Source: Oscillospiraceae bacterium (lineage in GTDB: Bacteria; Bacillota; Clostridia; Oscillospirales; Oscillospiraceae). Taken from it: a stretch of 6,437 nucleotides of DNA. Under the pieces are notes generated by a model that was not told the DNA's origin, searched no databases, and was given only the letters and a program-made list of their open reading frames with translations. The position numbers and the translations under genes were made by a program. This document shows positions 1 to 6,421 of the stretch, piece after piece. The DNA lies in contig JAITGH010000040.1 of the NCBI GenBank assembly GCA_031280855.1, forward strand, positions 1 to 6,437, given 5' to 3'. Within the stretch, counting starts at the first letter, position 1. Every line of letters starts with the position of its first letter.

Positions 1-11
1 TTAGTTATCCG

Positions 12-106
12 GGAAACAAAAAACCGCCAATACAAGAGCATAGATAAACGCGCAGTCATGAACCGCGATATTTTCTATCTCTTTGTATTGGCGATCTATA
101 GTTTCC
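12..106 (-). repeat. 95-nt imperfect inverted repeat forming a long hairpin
   Basis: The core arms are CGCCAATACAA (25-35) and its exact reverse complement TTGTATTGGCG (83-93). Outside them GGAAAC (12-17) matches GTTTCC (101-106). Inside, GAG/CTC, an ATAGA/TCTAT segment, AAA/TTT and CGCG/CGCG continue the pairing to an 11-base loop (53-63), with small bulges at about 39, 45, 68-70 and 82. I count roughly 37 pairs. Between outer and core arms, positions 94-100 face 18-24: as minus-strand RNA they give G-U and A-U pairs plus two U-U mismatches, whereas plus-strand RNA would have A-C and A-A clashes, so the fold favours a minus-strand transcript. The core stem is followed on the minus strand by GTTTTTTG, so part of it could act as a second terminator. 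It abuts the terminator at 107-132. It could instead be a degenerate palindromic mobile repeat; nothing in this window decides between these. Confidence 0.6.
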
Positions 107-132
107 GCAAAAGCCCCCGAAGGGGCTTTTGC
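107..132 (-). terminator. Intrinsic terminator after the SLH gene
   Basis: A perfect 11-bp inverted repeat, GCAAAAGCCCC (107-117) and GGGGCTTTTGC (122-132), encloses four bases. Read on the minus strand the hairpin is closed by C(UUCG)G, an exceptionally stable tetraloop, and the GC stem is followed by UUUUGC. It begins 23 bases after the SLH stop codon at 156-158. The U run is short (four), and these U's can themselves pair with the upstream AAAA. The symmetry means it could also act on plus-strand transcription. Confidence 0.85.
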
Positions 133-155
133 TACGCGTGAGATTGTGCTGGAGA

Positions 156-3100
156 TTAGGATAGTACCACAGAGACTTCGAGATCTGTTATGACACCAGA
201 TACAGCATTGCGTACAGTGTCGGTTCCATCCAGATTTAGGTCGGCAGCTAGTATCCCGTTTAACGGGGTGATTGTTCCCATAGTTAACGAGGACGTGGTA
301 GCGAGGGTATCCAACGAGGCAGCAACAGCCGCCACTTTACCTGTGGTGTTAGCGTTAACGAAAGGAGTGAGAACAGTTAAATCAAATGTGAACTCAATTC
401 CGTTGTTCTTACCCTTGACGACCAGCTTATCGCCCACCTTGGCATTCTTGAGATCGTCGCTCGCGGTGATCGTCCAACCAGCAAACTGTGCGGGAATTAA
501 AGGATTACCCTGCGTTGTCTTTGTTACTTTGAAAATCGTCGAGTCATCTGAAGTAACTACGTAGTGGTTGGTCGCTGCGGTGGGAGTAGCTTGGCTAAAC
601 GCTATCTTCGCGCCGGTCAATGTTGCTGAAGTCCAACTTGATGCGCTGTCATACACGTTTAATTGCAATACTGTCTCAATCACACGCGCCATCTTAGCCT
701 TATTCAGGTCACCGTTGCCATTAATGAAGAATGCAGAGTTGGTTGAGTCGACCGCAGTCAGGTCAATAGTCAAAGTATAGTCCGAACCAGGTCCTGCTGT
801 TAAGACAGCCGCAAGATTTACACTGGCCAGGCTTTGCCCCCAATCAGCAAACTTTACTTCAACAGTGAAGTTATCACCAATAGAAGTCGGACGTGCAAAC
901 GTGAGCTTAAAGCCACCGGCTGCAATTAGGTCAGAGACGTTGTTCGACATTACCTCAAATTCCGCTGCCGCACCGGTTGCCGCAACTAAACTAACCGCCC
1001 CCACAGGTTTTGCCAGGTTCTTAGCGCCGCTGTTTCCGCCGCTGCCTTGCGGACCGATGTTTTGCGCGGAGAACACATAAGCGGTGGAGTCTCCGTTGGT
1101 TGTGCCGAAGGTGTAGTCGATGACATAGACCTTGTAATCAGTGATATACGTACCGTCGGACTCGTCAATGTCCTCATAGACATAGACATGGTAGTTGTTG
1201 CCGAGTCTGTCCTTGGCCTTCATGTCCTGAGCCGCTTCGCTGGCAGAGACAGGCGTGAAGTTCAGCTTGCTGGTCGGCGTCACATACGCAGCAACCGAAA
1301 CCAATACATACAGCGCACCGTCACTCGGCAGACTGCTGCCATTGATGCTTGCCGAGTATCCGCTGAGGATTTTTGCTTCGCTGCCCCACAGACGCGCTAC
1401 CGTTCCGGTCTTGACAACTTGCCCGTCGCCCTCAATACTGGTGCCCTGCTTACGGATTCCGTTGTAGATGTCCGCACGGCTCTTCGTTACAGTTGCGTTG
1501 GAGCTCGGAAGCGAAGTGTCAAGCGTCTTGAACGCATCGTTGAGGAAATAGGTCATATATCGCGGGTCTGCGTTCGCGTTGTTAACCCAATCCCACTCAG
1601 AGCGCTTCGAGTTTGCGTTCGAGATCGGGTACTTGAGTACCGCGTACTCTCCGCCGCTCAGGCTAAATCCGCCGAGAATCGCGCCATTCGCGTCAAGATA
1701 CACGGTGTACTTGCTGCCGTCCGCGAAGAGTTCCGCATTGGCGGCTCTCAGGACTTCCTGATACGTGCCGGAGATCCAGGTCTTCTCTCCGCTGCTTGTC
1801 GTCTGGATGTAGTGACCCTTCAGGTTTCCCTGTTGTGCCGACTGGTTCGACTTATATGAATACTTGTACGAACCCGGGGTTACGCTCTTTGTGTCGGGCT
1901 TGAACACATCGAACTCCGCGTTGAACTTGCGGCTGATCGCCGATCCGGGCAACACGAACTTTCCTGCATTGTCAGCGGTGTTGTATACCCAGTACTGCTC
2001 GTTGTAAGTCGCAACATTCTTATCAGTGTCTACTGAATAGATCCACGCGGTGTACGCGCCGGGAATGGAGAGGGAATTGTGAACAAGCTTCGGCGTTACG
2101 CGGACGATATCGCCAACCGCAAAGTCGCCAAGGATTCCGGCAATCTCCGTGTTAGTGCTGTATGAGCGTCCGTCCGCGATGTTGTTGTCTCCGGCATCGT
2201 CCAGAGCGATGGTTAAGGTCTTCGTAACAGGATCCTTGCGAACGACTTCGCCGAGGTACTCACTGGTAACAATGATCTTGTCGGCTTTGCCGTCGAACTC
2301 CGCCGTCGTCCAGAATGCCTTGCCGGTGCCGTACTTACCCGTTACCAGGTCGTACTCGCCGTTGCCGCTCAGACGTTGCTCATAAACCTTGATCGTCGCG
2401 CCCGTCCACGTTTCATCGGTCACTTCGCCAAAGAGCGTCGGGTATCCGCAAACATCCTGTAAAGCGGCATTTGCAAGTTGCGGGCTGAAGAAGTACTCTT
2501 TCGTAGAGTATCTGTTGTTTGTCATCCCATCGTCCGTTGCCCCGGGTGCGTAAGCGTTGACCACCGCTCCGTTGATGTATACCTTGAATACATCACGAAG
2601 TCTGCTGGGCAACCCACCGGTGGTTTCGGGGTTTGCGAGGACGGTTTCGATGATCTTCTCGTTCTTGTCGTCGTGCCTCCAGGAGGTGATGCCCTTGCCG
2701 TTTACTGCATACTGCCAGCGATAGTAAAGTTCGCCATACGGAGTTACCGGATCAAAGAACTTACCCGGATCAACCGTTCCGTCATCTGTAACCGATGTGT
2801 TCTCTGTCTGACGGCGGCTAAGTCCGTTGACCTTGAACAGCGGGTAGACATAGTCCAAGCTCACTTCTGAGTAATTGAGCTGATAGCCATTCGCGCTGTA
2901 GAAACCCACGTTGACATAACCGGGAGCGCTGATCGCGTTCAGGATAAACTGCGCGACTTGCTCACGGGTCGCCGGTGCGTTGTAATCGGTGATGTCTAAG
3001 CCGTCGGTCAGCCCGAGCTTAATGGCGTAAGACATCGTGTTGGTCGCCCACATCGATCCGGTCAACTCCGTGACCTTATCGACGTCGAGGATACCCTCAA

Positions 3101-3569
3101 GGATCTTCAGGACCTCGATGCTGGTGACGTTGTCCTTCGGGTGGTACGTTCCGTCGCCCTTACCGTTGATCGCGCCCTCGCTGACCGCCCAGCCGATGTA
3201 CTTGCTGAAGAAGTCGTCCTTCGGCACGTCGCTGAATCCGGTATCGACGGGCATCAGGGTTTCCGCCTTTGCCGAGCTCAAGCCGGCTCTCGCGATGAAC
3301 GCCGCGACTTGCTCGCGGGTTACGTTCTCTTTCGGTCCGAAAGAGGTGTCGCTTGTGCCCGTGGTGATCTTCGCCGCCGCGAGCACCGCGATGGCTTCCG
3401 CGTATGGGTTCGCCCACGTTACGTCCGTGAAGCTGCCCACCGGGGTGGTATCTCCCACCGGCGCGTCGGTGGTTTCCGTCTCGTCTGCGAATGCGGTTAC
3501 GCCTGCGAACAGCGCAAACGTCATCGCGAGGACGAGGACGATCGAGAGCAGACGCTTTGTCTTACTCAT
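156..3569 (-). CDS. SLH-domain surface-layer protein, secreted
   Basis: This is a 1137-residue exported cell-surface protein, probably a structural S-layer subunit. Residues 1-28 form a signal peptide: basic MSKTKR, a hydrophobic core, and an AFA|D cleavage site after residue 28. Three SLH domains follow at about 47-97, 112-160 and 173-213. SLH trimers bind pyruvylated secondary cell-wall polysaccharide, anchoring the protein to peptidoglycan. The TRxE-type motif reads TREQ in domains 1 (84-87) and 3 (201-204) but TSIE in domain 2 (149-152). Residues about 215-835 are Tyr/Thr/Ser/Gly-rich with short alternating hydrophobic strands, match no domain I can name, and contain the only cysteine seen (C374). 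A Gly/Ser/Asn linker (about 838-850) leads to a beta-rich C-terminal part (851-1137) with lower GC. The start at 3569 is chosen because AGGAGG lies 10 bases upstream and the signal peptide begins there. The gene has its own consensus promoter and structured leader. S-layer role is inferred; another SLH-anchored exoprotein is possible. Confidence 0.93.
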   Translation of the reverse strand: MSKTKRLLSIVLVLAMTFALFAGVTAFADETETTDAPVGDTTPVGSFTDVTWANPYAEAIAVLAAAKITTGTSDTSFGPKENVTREQVAAFIARAGLSSAKAETLMPVDTGFSDVPKDDFFSKYIGWAVSEGAINGKGDGTYHPKDNVTSIEVLKILEGILDVDKVTELTGSMWATNTMSYAIKLGLTDGLDITDYNAPATREQVAQFILNAISAPGYVNVGFYSANGYQLNYSEVSLDYVYPLFKVNGLSRRQTENTSVTDDGTVDPGKFFDPVTPYGELYYRWQYAVNGKGITSWRHDDKNEKIIETVLANPETTGGLPSRLRDVFKVYINGAVVNAYAPGATDDGMTNNRYSTKEYFFSPQLANAALQDVCGYPTLFGEVTDETWTGATIKVYEQRLSGNGEYDLVTGKYGTGKAFWTTAEFDGKADKIIVTSEYLGEVVRKDPVTKTLTIALDDAGDNNIADGRSYSTNTEIAGILGDFAVGDIVRVTPKLVHNSLSIPGAYTAWIYSVDTDKNVATYNEQYWVYNTADNAGKFVLPGSAISRKFNAEFDVFKPDTKSVTPGSYKYSYKSNQSAQQGNLKGHYIQTTSSGEKTWISGTYQEVLRAANAELFADGSKYTVYLDANGAILGGFSLSGGEYAVLKYPISNANSKRSEWDWVNNANADPRYMTYFLNDAFKTLDTSLPSSNATVTKSRADIYNGIRKQGTSIEGDGQVVKTGTVARLWGSEAKILSGYSASINGSSLPSDGALYVLVSVAAYVTPTSKLNFTPVSASEAAQDMKAKDRLGNNYHVYVYEDIDESDGTYITDYKVYVIDYTFGTTNGDSTAYVFSAQNIGPQGSGGNSGAKNLAKPVGAVSLVAATGAAAEFEVMSNNVSDLIAAGGFKLTFARPTSIGDNFTVEVKFADWGQSLASVNLAAVLTAGPGSDYTLTIDLTAVDSTNSAFFINGNGDLNKAKMARVIETVLQLNVYDSASSWTSATLTGAKIAFSQATPTAATNHYVVTSDDSTIFKVTKTTQGNPLIPAQFAGWTITASDDLKNAKVGDKLVVKGKNNGIEFTFDLTVLTPFVNANTTGKVAAVAASLDTLATTSSLTMGTITPLNGILAADLNLDGTDTVRNAVSGVITDLEVSVVLS

Positions 3570-3579
3570 TGTGTGGTTT

Positions 3580-3585
3580 CCTCCT
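3580..3585 (-). promoter_or_regulatory. Ribosome-binding site of the SLH gene
   Basis: On the minus strand AGGAGG is followed by a 10-base spacer and the ATG at 3569. It is a full match to the anti-Shine-Dalgarno sequence. It lies downstream of the folded part of the leader (3600-3693), so it should stay accessible to ribosomes. It fixes the start codon. Confidence 0.9.
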
Positions 3586-3599
3586 GATAGAGTATATTA

Positions 3600-3693
3600 G
3601 GTTGTAAGCGGTCGAGTATCCGCGTCGGCCGCGGTCCGTACGCGTCGCGTACGTCTGCCGTCGAGCCTCTGCGAGGCGCTTGCCGCCTCAACC
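3600..3693 (-). promoter_or_regulatory. Structured 5' leader of the SLH mRNA
   Basis: The predicted transcript starts near 3693 and its untranslated leader is about 120 nt. Its first bases, GGTTG (3693-3689), are complementary to CAACC (3604-3600) and can close a multi-branch fold. Inside are three local hairpins: arms 3673-3678/3684-3689 (GAGGCG/CGCCTC on the minus strand, 5-base loop), 3637-3643/3647-3653 (CGTACGC/GCGTACG, 3-base loop), and 3620-3624/3630-3634 (CCGCG/CGCGG, 5-base loop). The first hairpin shares base 3689 with the closing stem, so one pair must give way. I recognise no riboswitch class. Known S-layer mRNAs of other bacteria often have long, structured leaders that stabilise the message; the same role here is inference. 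The pairing was found by eye, without energy calculation. Confidence 0.55.
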
Positions 3694-3699
3694 ATGAGC

Positions 3700-3728
3700 A
3701 TTATAGCTCACTCTCCCAATTTTGTCAA
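3700..3728 (-). promoter_or_regulatory. Perfect-consensus housekeeping promoter of the SLH gene
   Basis: On the minus strand TTGACA (3728-3723) and TATAAT (3705-3700) are separated by exactly 17 bases (3722-3706). Both hexamers match the sigma70/sigmaA consensus completely. The initiation point should be about 3692-3694, giving a leader of roughly 120 nt. Such a perfect promoter is rare and fits a very abundant product such as an S-layer protein. Confidence 0.93.
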
Positions 3729-3739
3729 TACATCTCCGC

Positions 3740-3756
3740 CAATTGTAACACAACTG
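3740..3756 (-). promoter_or_regulatory. Small inverted repeat upstream of the SLH promoter
   Basis: CAATTG (3740-3745) and CAACTG (3751-3756) form a near-perfect inverted repeat around a 5-base AT-rich centre. It sits about 12-28 bases upstream of the -35 box, where activators commonly bind. No known operator is recognised. The repeat is short enough to be chance. Confidence 0.2.
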
Positions 3757-3775
3757 AAACATTACTCATGCAACA

Positions 3776-3803
3776 GCGCGTACCGCAATCCCGCGATACG
3801 CGC
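3776..3803 (-). terminator. Terminator-like hairpin after the flavodiiron gene
   Basis: Arms 3776-3786 and 3793-3803 pair around a 6-base loop. In minus-strand RNA the stem is 11 pairs, GCGCGUAUCGC with GCGGUACGCGC, with one U-G wobble. In plus-strand RNA that position is a C-A mismatch, so the structure favours the minus strand. It lies 51 bases past the flavodiiron stop codon and 47 bases before the SLH -35 box. Only UGUUGC follows, not a good U tract, so it may be a weak intrinsic terminator or a 3'-end stabilising stem. Confidence 0.45.
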
Positions 3804-3830
3804 ATTTACTCGAGCCCGTAAGAGCCTCCG

Positions 3831-3888
3831 GCAACCCGTCACGTGACGCGAGGCTTACAGCAACCCGTCGGCAGAGGTCACGTGACGC
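3831..3888. repeat. Partial direct duplication with CACGTG palindromes
   Basis: GCAACCCGTC occurs at 3831-3840 and 3860-3869, and GTCACGTGACGC at 3838-3849 and 3877-3888. The left copy equals the right copy lacking a 10-base segment (GGCAGAGGTC type, flanked by GTC on both sides). The right copy is the last codons of the flavodiiron gene and the left copy lies just beyond its stop codon, so the gene's 3' end appears to have been partly duplicated. Each copy contains the palindrome GTCACGTGAC; at 3837-3848 it extends to a perfect 12 bp. Flanking GCCTC (3824-3828) and GAGGC (3850-3854) could also form a stem. Confidence 0.65.
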
Positions 3889-6383
3889 TCGACCGCGTCG
3901 GTAAGCTCCGCGACGTTCGCACCCGCGCCGACGTTAACCACGCCCTGCAACCGCCCGTTCAGGAAGAACAGCTTGCGGAACCGCCCGGACTCGCGCTCGT
4001 CAACCGTGATCGTCTTGTAGGCATGAGCCTCGTTCTTGCCCGAGTCGCCGATTGCGAAGAGGCTCGTATCGAAGCCGTTGAACGTAACCGCCGGATTGAC
4101 GGGCACGTACGCGCCATCGCCTCCGACTGCGGCGATTCCCGCGATCTTGCCTTGGTCGGACGCCTCGCTCCACAGCGCGTAGTTCGCGCCCTCGAACTCC
4201 GCGCAATCGCCCGCCGCGAAGACGTCGGGCACGCTGGTACGCATGTGCTCGTCCACGATGATCGCTCGACCGATCGCGCAGCCTGCGGACTTCGCAAGCT
4301 CAACGCTTGCGCGGACTCCCGTACTGATTACTACCATCTGGCACTCGATTGAGGTCCCGTCGCCGAGCGTAACGCCGGCCACGGAGCCGGGGCCGGTAAT
4401 CTCGGCGACTCCCAGCCCCGTTACGACTCGAATCCCGCGTGATTCGGCAATCGAGCGCAGCAGTGCGGAGCTTTCCGCGTCCAGCTGTTTGCTTAAAAGG
4501 TACGCGGAGGTCTCGATGACCGTGACGTCAAGCTTGAGTTTACGCAGCTCCCACGCCGCCTCCAGCCCGAGCACTCCGCCGCCGATAACGACTGCGGACT
4601 TCACGTTGGGAATCGCGGCGTAGATGCGCTCTGTATCCGCGATTCGGCGGATGGCGAACACGTTCGCCAGATCCTTGCCGGGGAACGGCGGTATGAAGGA
4701 GTCCGCTCCGGTCGCGAGGATCAGCTTATCGTACGGGAATCGCTTGCCGTCTGCGGCAACGATCTTGTTGACCGCGTCGACTGAGGTCGCTTTGAGGTTC
4801 GTCAGTACGTCGAATCCGGCGAAGTAGCCCGCATCCTCGATTAGCAGGTGATCCGCGTCAATGCCCGCCGCCATCGCTTTTGTGAGCATCGGGCGGCTGT
4901 ACGGCAGGTATGGCTCGTCCGCGATTATGGTGATCTTCCCGGTCTTATCGCGTCGGCGAATCTCCTTGAACGCGGCGAGCGCGGCCGCGCCTCCGCCGAC
5001 GATAACGTAGCGATCGTTGGAGGTCTTCACATCGGCGGGCGAGTCGTCGTCGACGAGTTGGAAGTTCTCGCGCCCGACTCCGCACACCGGGCAGACCTCG
5101 AGCGAGCTGTCGAAGATTTCACCGCATACCAGGCACTTGACGAGTTGACGAACGCCGGACTTACGCGGGTTCTCGACTTTCAGCAGCCTACAGCCGAAGT
5201 CATAGCCGTACTCATACGCGTCGTTAAGTTCCGCGCCGCCGGGCTTGAACCGGACTCGGAACCCGTCTACGACGTTCAGTTTCAGCATCTTCAGGCGGTC
5301 GGTGATGTTCGGCACGCCCTCGCCCGTCCAGCCGTAGCTTCCGAACGCGCCTGCGAGTTTACCTCCGTGAGTTCCGGGGAACATGGACAGCGTGAGGTTC
5401 CAAATCGGCTCGAGCGCCTCACCGAGTATCGTCGGGGTACCGAGCAGGAACCCGTCGCAAACGGCGAGCTCCGCAACGACTTGCGCAGTGAGGCTCGCGC
5501 CGTCACCTGTGAGGTCGTACGTGCGCACGTCGAGACCGCCCGCGTCCGACAGTCCTTTTGCGATCTTGTCGGCGATCAGCTTCGTATAGCCGTAGGCGGT
5601 AACGTAGGCGACGACGGCGAGCGGTTTCGCGTTCGGGGTCGGCGGAGCCGACCACTCGCGGTAGGTTTGCAGGAACTCCGGGATGTGCGAATCGAGGATC
5701 GGCCCGTGACCGGGGCAGATGAGCTTTATCGGCAGCGGCTCGATCTTGTCCATCGCTTTCAGAAGGCTGGATTTGAACGGTCCGAGTATCGGGTCGAAGT
5801 ACGCTTTCGCGGCTCGCATATAGCCCTCGACATCTGTAAGCTCGCTCCGCAGTATACCGTTGAACGCGTAGTGAGAGCCGAAGCTGTCGCACGTGACCAG
5901 CGTCTCATCCTCCACGATATAGGTGTAGATCGTGTCCGGCCAGTGCAGATTCGGTACGGATAGGAACCGCAGGCGCTTATCGCCGACGGCGAGCTCCCGC
6001 CCCTCTTTGACGGCGATTCCGACGAAGTCGCGGTTGACGATTTGGCGCAGGAACCCGATGGCGGCGGAGCTTGCGACGATCTTCAAGTCCGGGCGAAGCT
6101 CCAGCAGTTGCTCGACGCTGCCCGCGTGGTCGGGCTCCGTATGGCTTACCACGAGGTACTCGATATCCGCGAGGTCGGTGACCTGCTTGAGGTTCGCGAG
6201 GTACTCCGGGAAGAACTTGTCCTTGACAGTCTCGAACAGAACGGTCTTGCCTTGGGTGACGAGCGCGTACGCGTTATAGGTCGTGCCGAACTCGGTCGTC
6301 ATGATGATGTCGAACGTGCGAAGTGCGGGGTCGAGCACCCCGAGGTAGTACAGCGAATCATTGAGCCGTAGCGGTAGTTTCAT
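3855..6383 (-). CDS. fdpF: Flavodiiron protein fused to rubredoxin and NADH:rubredoxin oxidoreductase
   Basis: This 842-residue cytosolic enzyme should use NADH to reduce O2 to water and/or NO to N2O, protecting an anaerobe. Residues 1-245 are the metallo-beta-lactamase-like diiron domain with all ligands: H81-x-E83-x-D85-H86, H147, bridging D166 (in DSFGSH) and H226 (PGHG). Residues 253-400 are the FMN-binding flavodoxin domain, with TAYGYT at 262-267, GTPTI at 315-319 and SYGWTGEG at 349-356. Residues 414-443 form a short rubredoxin: C417-x2-C420, then ten residues, C431-x2-C434. Residues 458-842 form the FAD/NAD reductase: FAD GGGAAA (463-468), PYSRPML (494-500), NAD-site GGGVLGLEAA (601-610), and second FAD motif VFAAGDC (721-727). 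Electrons would pass NADH, FAD, rubredoxin iron, FMN, diiron. The domain order matches class F flavodiiron proteins such as Clostridioides difficile FdpF, as I recall that class. No break or missing ligand is seen. The start has AGGAGG 8 bases upstream and the expected family N-terminus. O2 versus NO preference cannot be read from sequence. Confidence 0.96.
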   Translation of the reverse strand: MKLPLRLNDSLYYLGVLDPALRTFDIIMTTEFGTTYNAYALVTQGKTVLFETVKDKFFPEYLANLKQVTDLADIEYLVVSHTEPDHAGSVEQLLELRPDLKIVASSAAIGFLRQIVNRDFVGIAVKEGRELAVGDKRLRFLSVPNLHWPDTIYTYIVEDETLVTCDSFGSHYAFNGILRSELTDVEGYMRAAKAYFDPILGPFKSSLLKAMDKIEPLPIKLICPGHGPILDSHIPEFLQTYREWSAPPTPNAKPLAVVAYVTAYGYTKLIADKIAKGLSDAGGLDVRTYDLTGDGASLTAQVVAELAVCDGFLLGTPTILGEALEPIWNLTLSMFPGTHGGKLAGAFGSYGWTGEGVPNITDRLKMLKLNVVDGFRVRFKPGGAELNDAYEYGYDFGCRLLKVENPRKSGVRQLVKCLVCGEIFDSSLEVCPVCGVGRENFQLVDDDSPADVKTSNDRYVIVGGGAAALAAFKEIRRRDKTGKITIIADEPYLPYSRPMLTKAMAAGIDADHLLIEDAGYFAGFDVLTNLKATSVDAVNKIVAADGKRFPYDKLILATGADSFIPPFPGKDLANVFAIRRIADTERIYAAIPNVKSAVVIGGGVLGLEAAWELRKLKLDVTVIETSAYLLSKQLDAESSALLRSIAESRGIRVVTGLGVAEITGPGSVAGVTLGDGTSIECQMVVISTGVRASVELAKSAGCAIGRAIIVDEHMRTSVPDVFAAGDCAEFEGANYALWSEASDQGKIAGIAAVGGDGAYVPVNPAVTFNGFDTSLFAIGDSGKNEAHAYKTITVDERESGRFRKLFFLNGRLQGVVNVGAGANVAELTDAVERHVTSADGLL

Positions 6384-6391
6384 AAGTCGTG

Positions 6392-6397
6392 CCTCCT
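6392..6397 (-). promoter_or_regulatory. Ribosome-binding site of the flavodiiron gene
   Basis: On the minus strand AGGAGG precedes the ATG at 6383 by 8 bases, an ideal distance. It fixes the start codon. Confidence 0.9.
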
Positions 6398-6415
6398 GTT
6401 GGATCGGATAGCACT

Positions 6416-6421
6416 ATTATA
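6416..6421 (-). promoter_or_regulatory. Probable -10 box of the flavodiiron gene
   Basis: The minus strand reads TATAAT, a perfect -10 match, 32 bases upstream of the start codon. Transcription would begin near 6409, giving a leader of about 26 nt. The matching -35 box would lie just past the right edge of the window, so any operator for oxygen or NO control cannot be seen. This supports the gene being first in, or alone in, its transcription unit. Confidence 0.65.

Noticed and set aside
1..106. Integron attC site as an explanation of the bulged inverted repeat
   Set aside because: The ends do not give the RYYYAAC and GTTRRRY core sites, and no integrase or cassette gene is visible.
1..155. 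tRNA, CRISPR array or insertion-sequence end at the left edge
   Set aside because: There is no cloverleaf, no spaced repeat series and no transposase fragment; only the terminator and the long hairpin are visible.
1047..1859. 270-codon plus-strand open frame
   Set aside because: It is antisense to the SLH gene, has arginine- and valine-rich low-complexity translation with no recognisable domain, and lacks a convincing ribosome-binding site; it is a by-product of the real gene's codon use.
3037..3600. Two overlapping plus-strand open frames opposite the SLH domains
   Set aside because: They are antisense to the signal peptide and SLH repeats, which are unmistakable, and show no promoter or ribosome-binding site.
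3741..3775. Second promoter (TTGCAT ... TACAAT) upstream of the main SLH promoter
   Set aside because: The spacing is about 20 bases and the -35 match is poor, next to a perfect promoter that explains expression.
4848..5963. 371-codon plus-strand open frame
   Set aside because: It is antisense to the well-supported flavodiiron gene in GC-rich sequence, with an Arg/Val/Glu-rich translation typical of antisense frames and no known motif.
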